Below, piece by piece: positions 34,198-43,260 of a DNA stretch of 64,000 nucleotides; positions within the stretch are counted from its first letter, which is position 1; each line of letters begins with the position of its first letter. The notes under the pieces were generated by a model. That model saw nothing but the letters and a program-made list of their open reading frames with translations. It had not been told where the DNA came from and ran no database searches. This DNA is from Clostridia bacterium (GTDB taxonomy: Bacteria > Bacillota > Clostridia > Oscillospirales > Acutalibacteraceae). Where the stretch lies: contig JAFYNR010000032.1 in NCBI GenBank assembly GCA_017548045.1, positions 1 through 64,000 on the forward strand. Reading direction: 5' to 3'. A program made the position numbers and the translations under genes.

Positions 34198-34347
34198 TTA
34201 TTCCGTTTTGCCGCCGCATTTGCCTGCACAGGAATCCGCATAGGGACAGCCGATACATTTGTTGCCCTTCTTTTTTTGCCTGTATATGTAACCTGCGGCA
34301 AAGCCGATAACAACCACAACAACGGCAATTATAACAACATTTTCCAT
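34198..34347 (-). CDS. FeoB-associated Cys-rich membrane protein
   Basis: A 49-residue protein found by translating the gap by hand. It begins MENVVIIAVVVVVIGFAAGY, a single membrane helix, then a lysine-rich turn and CIGCPYADSCAGKC, with four cysteines. This is the FeoB-associated Cys-rich family common in Firmicutes. It starts two bases after the feoB stop, with a GGGAG inside the feoB end as ribosome site. The cysteines may hand on or sense iron; the role is not established. Confidence 0.88.
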   Translation of the reverse strand: MENVVIIAVVVVVIGFAAGYIYRQKKKGNKCIGCPYADSCAGKCGGKTE

Positions 34348-34349
34348 AA

Positions 34350-36404
34350 TTATTTATTCACTCCCACGGGAGTTTTTTTGCTTTTAAGAGCCTTTGCTTC
34401 TTTGATTTTTCTGTCGGAACGGAGTGAGAGATAAACGAGAATTCCGATAAATACCGCTACCGCCGCAAGACCGGGAAGGAAGCCCTCACCGAAGCTGCCT
34501 GTTGAAATAAGCGTACCGACCTGATACACAAGATAGCCTACGGTAAAGCCCGTACCGAGTTGAAAACCGATTGCGCCGAAAAGCCATAATTTACTCTTCA
34601 TTTCGCTGTTCATGGCACCCATTGCCGCAAAGCAGGGAGGAGTAAAAAGATTGAACATAAGATATGCAAGTGCCGCCGCCTTCGTTATGGCAAATACACT
34701 TGCAACCTGCGCACCCGCACCGTCAATAAGCGCAAGCTCCTCGGTATCAATGAGGTTTTCAAGACCCACAAAGCATACGGCAAGTGTACCTACAACATTT
34801 TCTTTTGCAATAAAGCCGGTAATCGCCGCCGCCGCAAGCTGCCAGGAAAGAACACCTGCAACGGGAATAAGCAGATAAGCAAAGGGGCCGGCTATAGAAG
34901 CAAGAATTGACGTGTCGGCAGATGCAGCAACTTTGAAGCTCCAGTCAAAGCTTTGCATAATCTGAATCGCAGTATTGCATATAAGAATGATTGTTGCCGC
35001 TTTGACAATGTATGCCCAACCGCGGCTGCACATTGATTTTACGGCTCTCCACAAATCGGGAACCTTATACTCGGGAAGCTCAATAATGAAAAATGATTTT
35101 TTTGCAGTGTATCCCGTAATTTTATTTATTACCAGTGCACTGAAAAAGATAATGATTATACCTGCAAAATACATGAGAGGTGCAACCCATGGTGCATCTT
35201 CAAAAAAAGCACCTGCAAAAAGGCTGATAACGGGTATTTTTGCACCGCAGGGCATAAACGGCGCAAGCATTGCAGTTGCTCTGCGCTCACGCTCATTGCG
35301 TATTGTGCGGCATGCCATAACACCGGGAATTGCACAGCCCGTACCGATAACAAAGGGAATTACGGATTTGCCGCTGAGGCCCACCTTTTTGAAAATCGGG
35401 TCAAGAACAACGGAAACTCTCGCCATATATCCGCAATCCTCAAGCAATGCAATGAGAAAATACATAACCATTACAAGAGGAAGGAAGCCGATAACCGCAA
35501 TGGCACCGCCTATAATGCCGTCAACAAGCAATGCATAAAGAAGCGGATTCGCATCCGAAAGCAGACCACCTACCCACGCCTGAAAGCCTTCAAGAAGGGT
35601 CACAAGACCGGGCAAAGCTCTGCCGTCTGCCATCTCATAGCCTTCTGCAATCCAAACACCGGGACCTGCCTGCGAAATCCAGAAAACCGCAAACATAACC
35701 ACGGCAAAAATGGGTATACCAAGCCATCTGTTGGTAAGCACCGCATCAATCTTATCCTGAAAATTTCTGTCCTTGGTATAAACCTTGCGGTTTTCAACCT
35801 CTTTTACAACACTGTTAACAAAAGCAAATCTCTTACGGTCCGCTTCTGTAACAGCAGCCTTATCCGTAAGGTCAACGTCGCCTTGATTGTAGGGCGCTTT
35901 CTGTTTTGTGCCCGCCGCAAGCATTGCACCGTTAACGACGGCGGCAATACCTTCGGATGAAGTTGAAACCGTTTCAAAAACGGGACAGCCCAGTTTTTCG
36001 GAAAGTATTTCAGAATTTATTTTTGTCTGTTTTTTCTTATTTACATCGGATTTATTAAGAGCAACAACAACAGGAACGCCCAGTTCAAGAAGCTGTGTGG
36101 TAAAAAAAAGACTTCTGCTGAGATTTGTAGCATCAACAATATTTATAATTGCATCGGGATTTTCATTTTTTATGTAATCCCTTGTTACGCTTTCCTCCGA
36201 CGTGAAGGGTGACATTGAATATGCACCGGGAAGGTCAACGGCAATAACCCCGTCCTTGCCGCCGCAAAGGCTCTTTTTGATGGGATGTTCCTTTTTCTCA
36301 ACGGTAACACCTGCCCAGTTGCCTACCTTCTCGTTTCGCCCGGTAAGCGCATTATACATAGTGGTTTTTCCGCTGTTGGGGTTACCTGCCAACGCAATTC
36401 TCAT
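34350..36404 (-). CDS. feoB: Ferrous iron transport protein B
   Basis: The GTPase-coupled Fe(II) importer of the inner membrane. The N-terminal G domain has GNPNSGKTT (7-15), DLPGAYS and NKSD. A helical GDI-type link follows, then the permease with two Gate halves and about 8-10 membrane segments, including GTGCAIPGVMACR and GAKIPVISLFAG with conserved cysteines. The start at 36404 (684 residues) has AGAGGAG; a frame to 36455 has none. An operator-like palindrome and a hairpin with eight T separate it from feoA, so feoB may be partly independently controlled. Confidence 0.95.
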   Translation of the reverse strand: MRIALAGNPNSGKTTMYNALTGRNEKVGNWAGVTVEKKEHPIKKSLCGGKDGVIAVDLPGAYSMSPFTSEESVTRDYIKNENPDAIINIVDATNLSRSLFFTTQLLELGVPVVVALNKSDVNKKKQTKINSEILSEKLGCPVFETVSTSSEGIAAVVNGAMLAAGTKQKAPYNQGDVDLTDKAAVTEADRKRFAFVNSVVKEVENRKVYTKDRNFQDKIDAVLTNRWLGIPIFAVVMFAVFWISQAGPGVWIAEGYEMADGRALPGLVTLLEGFQAWVGGLLSDANPLLYALLVDGIIGGAIAVIGFLPLVMVMYFLIALLEDCGYMARVSVVLDPIFKKVGLSGKSVIPFVIGTGCAIPGVMACRTIRNERERRATAMLAPFMPCGAKIPVISLFAGAFFEDAPWVAPLMYFAGIIIIFFSALVINKITGYTAKKSFFIIELPEYKVPDLWRAVKSMCSRGWAYIVKAATIILICNTAIQIMQSFDWSFKVAASADTSILASIAGPFAYLLIPVAGVLSWQLAAAAITGFIAKENVVGTLAVCFVGLENLIDTEELALIDGAGAQVASVFAITKAAALAYLMFNLFTPPCFAAMGAMNSEMKSKLWLFGAIGFQLGTGFTVGYLVYQVGTLISTGSFGEGFLPGLAAVAVFIGILVYLSLRSDRKIKEAKALKSKKTPVGVNK

Positions 36405-36428
36405 AATAACATTCTCCTCTTTCCGGTA

Positions 36429-36444
36429 GTTAGTCAACGCTAAC
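36429..36444. promoter_or_regulatory. Second feo operator-like palindrome, before feoB
   Basis: GTTAG-TCAACG-CTAAC, a 16-base element. It shares TTAGTCA-N3-CTAAC with the site before feoA, 281 bases away. Likely bound by the same iron-responsive repressor of the DtxR/MntR type, by analogy with known TTAGG-like boxes. Confidence 0.6.
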
Positions 36445-36461
36445 CCGCACTTCAAAAAAAA

Positions 36462-36481
36462 TAATCTGCCGAAGCCGATTA
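36462..36481 (-). terminator. Hairpin with T-run between feoA and feoB
   Basis: On the minus strand TAATCGGC-TTCG-GCAGATTA, an 8-bp stem with one mismatch and a stable tetraloop, is followed by eight T. It looks like an intrinsic terminator or attenuator lying 11 bases past feoA. Confidence 0.65.
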
Positions 36482-36492
36482 CTTTTGTATAT

Positions 36493-36705
36493 TCAGATTA
36501 TTATAGCTTCTGCAAGCTGATTGTCAATATTGTATCTGCCGTCCTTTATAGAAACAACACATCCGCCCTTTGAATGTGAAACAACGGTTATAGGTTCTCC
36601 GCTGTAACAGCCGAGAGAAAAGAGAAACGCATCCAGATCTTCATCATCGGTTTCTATGCCGAGGATTATATATTCTCTTCCTTCTTCTGCATTGGTTAAG
36701 TTCAT
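36493..36705 (-). CDS. feoA: Ferrous iron transport protein A
   Basis: A 70-residue SH3-like protein that binds the FeoB G domain or supports its assembly. The FeoA fold is visible: an N-terminal EGREYIILGIE strand, LFSLGCYSGEPITVVSHSKGG, and a C-terminal NQLAEAIII. It is slightly acidic and shorter at the N-terminus than most. GAGGCGGA precedes the ATG. It is the first gene of the feo operon, under a consensus promoter with an operator over the start region. Confidence 0.9.
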   Translation of the reverse strand: MNLTNAEEGREYIILGIETDDEDLDAFLFSLGCYSGEPITVVSHSKGGCVVSIKDGRYNIDNQLAEAIII

Positions 36706-36724
36706 AAAATCCGCCTCGAATCCA

Positions 36725-36740
36725 ATTAGTCATCACTAAC
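36725..36740. promoter_or_regulatory. First feo operator-like palindrome, before feoA
   Basis: ATTAG-TCATCA-CTAAC sits directly downstream of the -10 box and 19 bases before the feoA start, so a bound repressor would block initiation. It matches the element before feoB at 13 of 16 positions. Confidence 0.65.
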
Positions 36741-36748
36741 TGTCTATG

Positions 36749-36777
36749 ATTATAGCCATCTTCCGCCGTTTTGTCAA
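36749..36777 (-). promoter_or_regulatory. Promoter of the feo operon
   Basis: Perfect consensus on the minus strand, TTGACA and TATAAT with a 17-base spacer. A promoter this strong needs tight repression, which fits the adjacent palindrome. Confidence 0.85.
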
Positions 36778-36869
36778 GCATTTTATTTCAAAAAATTACC
36801 TCGGATTTGATTTTTGTAAAATATGATAAATCGGCCTTGATACAAAGAAATTTATTTGTAAAAAAACAA

Positions 36870-36896
36870 AAAGCGGCTGTTAAAAACAACCGCTTT
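36870..36896 (-). terminator. Terminator of the long minus-strand operon
   Basis: AAAGCGGCTGTT pairs with AACAACCGCTTT (one wobble). The minus strand then runs into TTTGTTTTTTT. It lies just past the ClpE-like gene. Confidence 0.85.
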
Positions 36897-36901
36897 GCCC
36901 G

Positions 36902-39193
36902 TTATTCGAAATTGCAGATAATATTATCGCCCTCTGCAGTAAGCTTTACCGACTTTACGGGGTTATCATAGCTGTTAACTATTTTTTCGGTAATAACATC
37001 CTCCACGTTTCTGCGGATGGTGTTGCGCAGATCTCTTGCGCCTCTGGGTCCGTCAACGGAAAGACGTGCAATGGCACTGATTGCTTCGTTATCCCATTCA
37101 AATGATATACCCTTGTCGAGCATGGGGTCAACAAGCTCTTTCAGCATAAGCACTGCAATTTCCTCATAGTTTTCCTGAGTAAGGTCGTTGAAAACAACAA
37201 CCTCGTCAACTCTGCCGATAAATTCGGGTCTGAGGAACTCATTAAGCGCCTTCATTGCTCTTTCTTTTGATGCGTCATTCTTTGATTTTGCAAAGCCGAG
37301 AGCACCCGAGCCTCTGTTACTGCCTGCGTTTGAAGTCATAACAATAACCGTATTCTCAAAGCTTACGTTTCTGCCCTGTGCATCGGTAATTTTACCCTCA
37401 TCAAGAATCTGCAGAAGAATGTTCATTACGTCGGGATGTGCCTTCTCGATTTCATCAAAAAGCACTACCGAATAGGGCTTACGGCGTACCTTTTCCGTAA
37501 GCTGACCTGCTTCGTCATAGCCTACGTAGCCGGGAGGCGAGCCAATAATTCTTGAAACGGAGTGCTTTTCCATAAACTCACTCATATCAAGCCTTATAAG
37601 GGTTTCGGGAGTGTCAAAAAGCTCTTTTGCAAGAAGCTTTACAAGCTCTGTTTTGCCCACACCCGTAGGACCGACAAAGATGAATGACGCCGGTCTTCTT
37701 CTGGGGTTAATCTGCACTCTTCCCCTTCTTACCGCCGCACTGACAAGTGAAATCGCCTCATTCTGACCGATAAGCCCTGCTCTGAGATTTTCTTCAAGCT
37801 GAGAAAGACGGCGCAGGTCGCTTTCGATAACCTTGCTTGCAGGGATACCCGTCCAGAGCTGAATAACTCTTGCCAGATCATCCTCCGTAACGTAATTATC
37901 CGAAGCAAGCTCTTCAAGCTTTTTGACTTCTTCTTTCTTCTGAATGATTTCAGCCTTAACCTTTGCGATTTCCTCATAATCTGCTTCGCTTGCTTCCATA
38001 AGCTCAGCCTCATGAGCTTCCATATTCGAAAGCTCTGCAGATGCAATTTCAAAATCGCTTATATTCTTGTTGCGAAGGTTTGCACAGGTGCAGGCTTCGT
38101 CAAGAAGGTCGATTGCCTTGTCGGGCAAAAACCTGTCGTTGATATATCTTTCCGAAAGACTTACAGCCTTTTCGATAAGAGTATCAGTCACCCTTACTCT
38201 GTGGAAATCCTCGTAATAATCCTTTATGCCTTTAAGCATTTCGGCTGTCTGCTCAACAGAAGGCTCTTCAACTCTGATGGGCTGAAGTCTGCGTTCAAGT
38301 GCCGCATCCTTTTCGATATATTTTCTGTACTCGGTAAAGGTTGTTGCACCGATAATCTGAATTTCGCCTCTTGAAAGTGAGGGCTTGAGAATATTGGCGG
38401 CATTCATTGAGCCTTCGGCATCACCTGTACCTACGAGAGAATGAACCTCGTCAATAAAAAGAATAATATTGCCTTCACTGCGTACTTCTTCAACAAGACC
38501 CTTGATTCTGCTTTCAAACTGACCTCTGAACTGAGTGCCTGCAACAAGCGCCGCAAGGTCAAGCATATGGATTTCTTTATCCTTAAGCTTTGCAGGAACA
38601 TCACCGTTGGCAATTTTCAGTGCAAGACCTTCCGCAATGGCAGTTTTTCCTACACCAGGCTCACCGATAAAGCAAGGATTATTCTTCTGCCTTCTGCAAA
38701 GAATCTGAATTGCTCTGTAAATCTCATTTTCTCTGCCGATTATACGGTCAACCTTGCCTGCCTGTGCCTTTGCGGTAAGATTAGTGCAGAACTGACCGAG
38801 ATACTTGCGCTTTTTCTCGGTTTCTTCGTTGTTCTTGCCCTTTCTGCCGCCCCATTTTTTCTTCTTTTCTTCGGTGCTTTCGGACGTATCCGGCTGTGCT
38901 TTATCTTCACCGGCACCGTTCATTGCACCGAAATTCTGAAGGAAGGGCATGGTGCCTGCGCCGCCGGGCTCAAAGCCGTCCTCACCGAACATCGCTTCAA
39001 ACTGCTCGCTCACATCTTCAAGCTCATCCTCGGATATGCCCATACTCTGCATAATCTGCTTGACGGGGCCGATATTCAATTCCATTGCACATTTTATGCA
39101 AAGACCCTCCTGTGTGGTCTTTTCGCCCTCAACCTTAGTGACAAAAAACATTGCAGGGCGTTTTTTGCATTTTGCACATAAAACCTGTTTCAT
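36902..39193 (-). CDS. ClpE-like AAA+ unfoldase with N-terminal zinc finger
   Basis: A hexameric protein unfoldase that would feed ClpP, 763 residues. Residues 6-37 are a C-x2-C ... C-x2-C zinc finger (CAKCKK, CIKCA). A flexible acidic and glycine-rich linker runs to about 135. There are two AAA+ modules, with Walker [10 protein letters not shown] and GPTGVGKTE, and a coiled-coil middle region near 400-440. ALGF near 650 may be the ClpP-docking loop. The double Clp_N domain of ClpC is absent, which favours ClpE. It is the last gene of the long operon, with its own terminator. No CtsR or mcsAB genes are adjacent. Confidence 0.87.
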   Translation of the reverse strand: MKQVLCAKCKKRPAMFFVTKVEGEKTTQEGLCIKCAMELNIGPVKQIMQSMGISEDELEDVSEQFEAMFGEDGFEPGGAGTMPFLQNFGAMNGAGEDKAQPDTSESTEEKKKKWGGRKGKNNEETEKKRKYLGQFCTNLTAKAQAGKVDRIIGRENEIYRAIQILCRRQKNNPCFIGEPGVGKTAIAEGLALKIANGDVPAKLKDKEIHMLDLAALVAGTQFRGQFESRIKGLVEEVRSEGNIILFIDEVHSLVGTGDAEGSMNAANILKPSLSRGEIQIIGATTFTEYRKYIEKDAALERRLQPIRVEEPSVEQTAEMLKGIKDYYEDFHRVRVTDTLIEKAVSLSERYINDRFLPDKAIDLLDEACTCANLRNKNISDFEIASAELSNMEAHEAELMEASEADYEEIAKVKAEIIQKKEEVKKLEELASDNYVTEDDLARVIQLWTGIPASKVIESDLRRLSQLEENLRAGLIGQNEAISLVSAAVRRGRVQINPRRRPASFIFVGPTGVGKTELVKLLAKELFDTPETLIRLDMSEFMEKHSVSRIIGSPPGYVGYDEAGQLTEKVRRKPYSVVLFDEIEKAHPDVMNILLQILDEGKITDAQGRNVSFENTVIVMTSNAGSNRGSGALGFAKSKNDASKERAMKALNEFLRPEFIGRVDEVVVFNDLTQENYEEIAVLMLKELVDPMLDKGISFEWDNEAISAIARLSVDGPRGARDLRNTIRRNVEDVITEKIVNSYDNPVKSVKLTAEGDNIICNFE

Positions 39194-39211
39194 TGTTTGT
39201 TTTCCTTTTTA

Positions 39212-39832
39212 TTATGAGTTTTTCTTTTCTTTTATCTGCTGAAGCACTCCGGGAACATAACTGAAAAATGCAACCAGAGTAAGCACAACGCTGATACCTA
39301 CAAGAATAAGCATAACCGTTGCCGAAAGTGTATATACACTGCCCAGAATACCGATATCGGGGCCGAATGCCATAATAACGCACATAATCGTGTAGAATGC
39401 AAAGGTGGCGATTTTGCCGGGCATTTCCGCCGCAACGGGCTTGAGACCGAACATAATCATTATTGCGCCGCCCACAACCATAACGGCTTCCTTAATAAGA
39501 AAAATAAGGAAAATCCAGCTGAAAGCCTTTACGGTTTCGTCACTGCTGCCCTTGAACGCTATGTAGAACATAATCGCAATGGTAATCTGGCTGAGCTTAT
39601 CGGCAATGGGGTCGAGAAGCTTACCGAGAGCGCTTATCTGATTGAATTTACGTGCAATCTTTCCGTCAAAGAAATCGGTAAGACCCGATATTGCAAGCAC
39701 GATAACCGCCCAGAGATAATCGCCGTTATTGAAAAGCACGGCAAAAACGGGGATAAGAAGAATTCTGATAACCGAGAGAAGATTGGGGATTGTAAGGCAT
39801 CCCGTAAAATATTCCTTTAATAATGCTTTCAT
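39212..39832 (-). CDS. pgsA: CDP-diacylglycerol-glycerol-3-phosphate 3-phosphatidyltransferase
   Basis: A membrane enzyme making phosphatidylglycerol phosphate, 206 residues. The CDP-alcohol phosphotransferase signature D-G-x2-A-R-x8-G-x3-D-x3-D is present (FFDGKIARKFNQ, then GKLLDPIADK). About six membrane helices follow. GGAGGA precedes the start, and it lies 13 bases after the CvpA-family gene. The C-terminus is a short lysine-rich tail. The PgsA-type N-terminus (TIPNLLSVIRI) is typical. Confidence 0.92.
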   Translation of the reverse strand: MKALLKEYFTGCLTIPNLLSVIRILLIPVFAVLFNNGDYLWAVIVLAISGLTDFFDGKIARKFNQISALGKLLDPIADKLSQITIAIMFYIAFKGSSDETVKAFSWIFLIFLIKEAVMVVGGAIMIMFGLKPVAAEMPGKIATFAFYTIMCVIMAFGPDIGILGSVYTLSATVMLILVGISVVLTLVAFFSYVPGVLQQIKEKKNS

Positions 39833-39845
39833 TTTTTATTCCTCC

Positions 39846-40523
39846 TCAAATTAAATTCGTACCGACAAACTGAACTATAACCGAACCGTTGACCGCATCA
39901 CAAAGCGGAGCCGATATCACTTCCGCAGACAGCCAAAGCACCGTACAGATAATTACCACTGCCAACGCACCCTTGAGTGCTCCGGCAAGACCGCCGAGGA
40001 ATTTGTTTATACCCTTAAGCACGGGTAATTTGAAAATTCCGTTTACAAGAGATGCTCCGAAGGAAAGAACTGCCTTCGAAACCACGAACACCGCAAGGAA
40101 TGACACGGCGTTTATAAATGCATTTATAAACGCAAGCTCAGCCGCATTATAAATTTTTTCTGCAGCCGCGGCAATCTGTTCACCGCCTGCAACGCCCGTT
40201 ACAAGAGCCTCAATATCTGTGTTTGCAAAGGCGGCAACTGCTTCTGCTACGTTCTGAGGAATTGCATCAACAACAGCCTGAGTACCGCTTGTCACGTTAT
40301 CCGAAATAATATTTGCAAGCCACTGAACACCGATATCGTGAACGTAATTGGTATTTACCCAATCTGCAAGCTGCGGTGCAAACTCCTTTGCAATAACAAA
40401 GCTTATCACTGTTACCGCAAGTGAAAGAACCGTTTTTACAAAGCCCTTGCGTCTGCCGTCAAAAAACGAGGCAACAAGGATAAGAATAAGTATTCCGTCA
40501 AGAATCAAAGGTAAAAATTCCAT
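39846..40523 (-). CDS. CvpA family membrane protein
   Basis: A 225-residue inner-membrane protein of the CvpA/colicin V production family. The opening DGILILILVASFFDGRRKGFVK is the usual signature, and four hydrophobic segments follow. An alanine-rich soluble loop of about 75 residues lies between helices 2 and 3. I chose ATG 40523 because AAGGAGG is 6 bases ahead; the ATG at 40529 directly abuts it. It sits between a propeller-type membrane protein and pgsA. The molecular role of this family in Firmicutes is poorly known. Confidence 0.82.
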   Translation of the reverse strand: MEFLPLILDGILILILVASFFDGRRKGFVKTVLSLAVTVISFVIAKEFAPQLADWVNTNYVHDIGVQWLANIISDNVTSGTQAVVDAIPQNVAEAVAAFANTDIEALVTGVAGGEQIAAAAEKIYNAAELAFINAFINAVSFLAVFVVSKAVLSFGASLVNGIFKLPVLKGINKFLGGLAGALKGALAVVIICTVLWLSAEVISAPLCDAVNGSVIVQFVGTNLI

Positions 40524-40534
40524 ACTCATCCTCC

Positions 40535-41701
40535 TTAATACTTATATATACAGCCGTTTTCAACTGTATAGAGAGTACCTGAGCACCAGAAAAGCTCACT
40601 GACCGTATGCTCTGCTTCATACTTTTTGCTTTCTTTACCGGCTGAAGAATATAACGTTATATCTGCACCGCTTGAAACTGCGATTCTGCCGCCGCTGAGT
40701 GCAAAGCAGTCGGGAGTACCGTCAACGGTGAACTGTGCGGTTTTTTTGCCGTTTTTGGCATACCGTACAACGGCGGTTTTCGAGCCGCCGAATTCTTCGT
40801 GACAGATAAGCACGTTACCCGCATCATCGGAACACACGGCAACAATACTGTCTTCGGAATAAACAAGTTCCTCAACCGCATCGCCGTTTTTTTCAAGCAC
40901 AACCGATTTGTTATCGCCTACGGCAATAATTTTATTTGAATCGGTAAAGATCACTTTGAGGAAAAGCGTTCCTCTGTATGTAAGGTCAGCCTTCGGCTGG
41001 GCGGAATTTATATTGAATATGATTACTCTTGTGTAAATCTCCGCATTTTCCGCACCAACGGCGGTAACTACAATATTTTTTCCGTTTTTTGAAAGAGCTA
41101 TATCGGAAATACGCTCCTGTGCACAGTTCCACTGAAACACCTTTTCAAAATGAGTGTTGTAAACGCTGAGAACACTCTGGTATTCATCCGATGCATAGGA
41201 TACGGCAACATAGCCGTTCTTTGCAAGCTCTGCCGTAACAACCGTACCGGCTTCTTCAATCTCGCCCAGCTTTTCGGTTTTACTCTGAAGAATAAGCTTG
41301 TTTGACGTGTTGCTGTAAATCAGTGCCCTGCCGTTTTTTGAAATAACCTTTGAATCTGCGGAATCCAGCTTCATCGAAAAAACTTCGCCGGCAGAAGAAC
41401 TGAGCACCTTTGCCGAATCCTTGTAAACCGTCAGAGGCTTGCCGCCTATTGCGGTAACCTTGCGGAATTCAAAGGAATCAAGGGCGTGGGGATAGCCCTC
41501 ACCTTTTGAGAAAAGCGTTCTCACTTCTCTGACAGTATCGGTAACGTTGGACATTGCAACGTTGCCCAGAAGCCTTGCACTGAGGAAAAGAGCACAACAC
41601 ACAACAAGAATTACCAGAGGTATTCTGAGAATTTTAAGAATCTTTTTAGCCAGCTTTTTGTTGCGGTGCTTTGAAAGGTCAATAATTTTTTTGTTTGCCA
41701 T
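40535..41701 (-). CDS. Membrane-anchored beta-propeller-like protein, DUF5711-like
   Basis: A 388-residue protein with a basic N-terminus, one membrane helix (about 23-45) and a long extracellular beta-rich domain. That domain has a repeating pattern: strand motifs such as SKNGRALIYSN, AKNGYVAVSYAS, LSKNGKNIVVTA and CSDDAGNVLICHE recur every 40-45 residues, as in a six- or seven-bladed propeller. I recall DUF5711 for such proteins, without a search. No catalytic residues stand out. It is in the truA to clpE part of the operon, with AAAAGGAGGG before its ATG. Confidence 0.75.
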   Translation of the reverse strand: MANKKIIDLSKHRNKKLAKKILKILRIPLVILVVCCALFLSARLLGNVAMSNVTDTVREVRTLFSKGEGYPHALDSFEFRKVTAIGGKPLTVYKDSAKVLSSSAGEVFSMKLDSADSKVISKNGRALIYSNTSNKLILQSKTEKLGEIEEAGTVVTAELAKNGYVAVSYASDEYQSVLSVYNTHFEKVFQWNCAQERISDIALSKNGKNIVVTAVGAENAEIYTRVIIFNINSAQPKADLTYRGTLFLKVIFTDSNKIIAVGDNKSVVLEKNGDAVEELVYSEDSIVAVCSDDAGNVLICHEEFGGSKTAVVRYAKNGKKTAQFTVDGTPDCFALSGGRIAVSSGADITLYSSAGKESKKYEAEHTVSELFWCSGTLYTVENGCIYKY

Positions 41702-41713
41702 ATTGCCCTCCTT

Positions 41714-42448
41714 TTAATAATGTATCTTATTCAGATAAAGCCCGTGGGCAGGTGCGGTATAGCCTGCATTTTCACGGTTTCGCGAAAGAATTATCTTCCC
41801 GATTGAACCGGCAGGTATTTTTCCTCTTGAAACATCAATAAGAGTGCCTGTCATAATGCGCACCATATTGTAGAGAAAGCCGTCTGCCTCAACTCTGAAA
41901 ATAACCATATCCCCTTCACGCTCAACCGATGCATTAAGAACGGTCCTTTTTGTATCCTCAACACTGCTGCCTGCGGCACAGAAGGCATCAAAATAATGAG
42001 TTCCGATAAATGCCTTTGCCTGCTCATTGAGGAATTTTTCGTCAATGGGATACTTATAGTGAAGGGAATAATTATAAAGAAAAGGATTTTTGTTGGGTGA
42101 ATTCCATATCTTATATACGTATTCCTTGGACTTGCAGTCATACCTTGCGTGAAAATCATAACCGACCTCACGGCAGTCAAGTGCGGCAATATCACGGGGA
42201 AGAACCGCATTGAGCGCACCCACAAGCCTTTTACATTCAATGTTACTTTCGGTACGGATATTACAGCAATACATATTGGCGTGGACACCCGAATCCGTTC
42301 TTGAACAGCCCACAACGTTATCACGCTTCGAGCAGATTTGCTCCAGTGCATCCTGCAGTGTTTCCTGAACGGTAACTGCATTTTCCTGCACCTGCCAGCC
42401 GTGATAAGCCGAGCCGTCAAATGAAATTGTCAAAAGTAAATTTCTCAT
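41714..42448 (-). CDS. truA: tRNA pseudouridine(38-40) synthase
   Basis: Makes pseudouridine at positions 38-40 of the tRNA anticodon arm. The 244 residues show the TruA fold, with catalytic Asp52 in SRTDSGVHA and the later FHARYDCKSKEYVY and DGFLYNMVRIMTG. Its start overlaps the ecfT stop by four bases (ATGA). The ecf-truA order is common in Firmicutes, where it often leads on to ribosomal protein genes; here it does not. Confidence 0.95.
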   Translation of the reverse strand: MRNLLLTISFDGSAYHGWQVQENAVTVQETLQDALEQICSKRDNVVGCSRTDSGVHANMYCCNIRTESNIECKRLVGALNAVLPRDIAALDCREVGYDFHARYDCKSKEYVYKIWNSPNKNPFLYNYSLHYKYPIDEKFLNEQAKAFIGTHYFDAFCAAGSSVEDTKRTVLNASVEREGDMVIFRVEADGFLYNMVRIMTGTLIDVSRGKIPAGSIGKIILSRNRENAGYTAPAHGLYLNKIHY

Positions 42449-43260
42449 ATAACCGCCTCAAAGAAATGGTTAAGAACAACAACGCCTGCAGTGATTGCAA
42501 GGCAGAGAACAAGTGCGGAAAAATCTCTGAAGGCAAGCTTCATCTGCTTCATTCTCGTTCTGCCCTCGCCGCCCGTATAGCATCGGCAGGTCATTGCAAA
42601 CGCAAGCTCATAGGCACGTCTGAACGACGACACCATAAGGGGTATGAATATAGGCACAAGTGCCTTTGCACGCTGAATTATTCCGCCGCTTTCAAGGTCT
42701 GCACCTCTCGCCTTCTGTGCGTTCATAATACGGTCAATCTCCTCAATAAGAGTAGGAATAAATCTGAGTGCAAGAGTCATCATCATTGCAAGGGTATGCA
42801 CCTTGATTTTGAATATTTTAAGCGGTGAAAGTACCCTTTCGATGGCGTCTGTAAGCATTGTGGGGGTTGTGGTGTAGGTCAGAAGCGAGCTGATAATAAC
42901 AAGGGTCACAATTCTTATCATAGTGAAAATTGCGGTATTCACACCTTTTTCGGTTATGGCAATACCCCATTTTTCAAAATAAACCGTGCCGCCCTCCGTA
43001 TAAATGATATTAAGCACAGCCGTAAACACCAGAATAATAACTATGGGCTTCAGGCTTTTAAGCATCATTTTTGCAGGCACGCTTGAGATTGCCGCCGCAA
43101 TAACCGCCGTCAGCGCAATAAGTCCCAATGAGAAGAAACTTTTGCAAAGGAAGATGGTAACAATAAGCAGGAAGGTCAGAATAAGCTTCATTCTGGGGTC
43201 AAGCCTGTGCAAAACGGATTTACCGGGATAATACTGACCGATTGTAATATCTCTTATCAT
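42445..43260 (-). CDS. ecfT: Energy-coupling factor transporter transmembrane protein
   Basis: The shared membrane subunit of group II ECF vitamin transporters, 271 residues. Five or six helices surround a cytoplasmic coupling region with the two Ala-Arg-Gly-type motifs (AQKARGADLESG, then AMTCRCYTGG). In the second the usual A-R-G reads C-R-C, a small departure. It overlaps ecfA2 and truA by ATGA junctions, giving tight translational coupling. No substrate-binding S-component is encoded here, so it must work with ones elsewhere. Confidence 0.93.
   Translation of the reverse strand: MIRDITIGQYYPGKSVLHRLDPRMKLILTFLLIVTIFLCKSFFSLGLIALTAVIAAAISSVPAKMMLKSLKPIVIILVFTAVLNIIYTEGGTVYFEKWGIAITEKGVNTAIFTMIRIVTLVIISSLLTYTTTPTMLTDAIERVLSPLKIFKIKVHTLAMMMTLALRFIPTLIEEIDRIMNAQKARGADLESGGIIQRAKALVPIFIPLMVSSFRRAYELAFAMTCRCYTGGEGRTRMKQMKLAFRDFSALVLCLAITAGVVVLNHFFEAVI

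Noticed and set aside
31740..34200. A mobile element or larger defence island around the R-M genes
   Set aside because: No transposase, integrase, terminal repeats or other defence genes were seen. The flanks are ordinary chromosomal genes.
36902..39193. ClpB or ClpC
   Set aside because: The double Clp_N domain is missing, the coiled coil is short, and the N-terminus is a zinc finger, which suits ClpE better.
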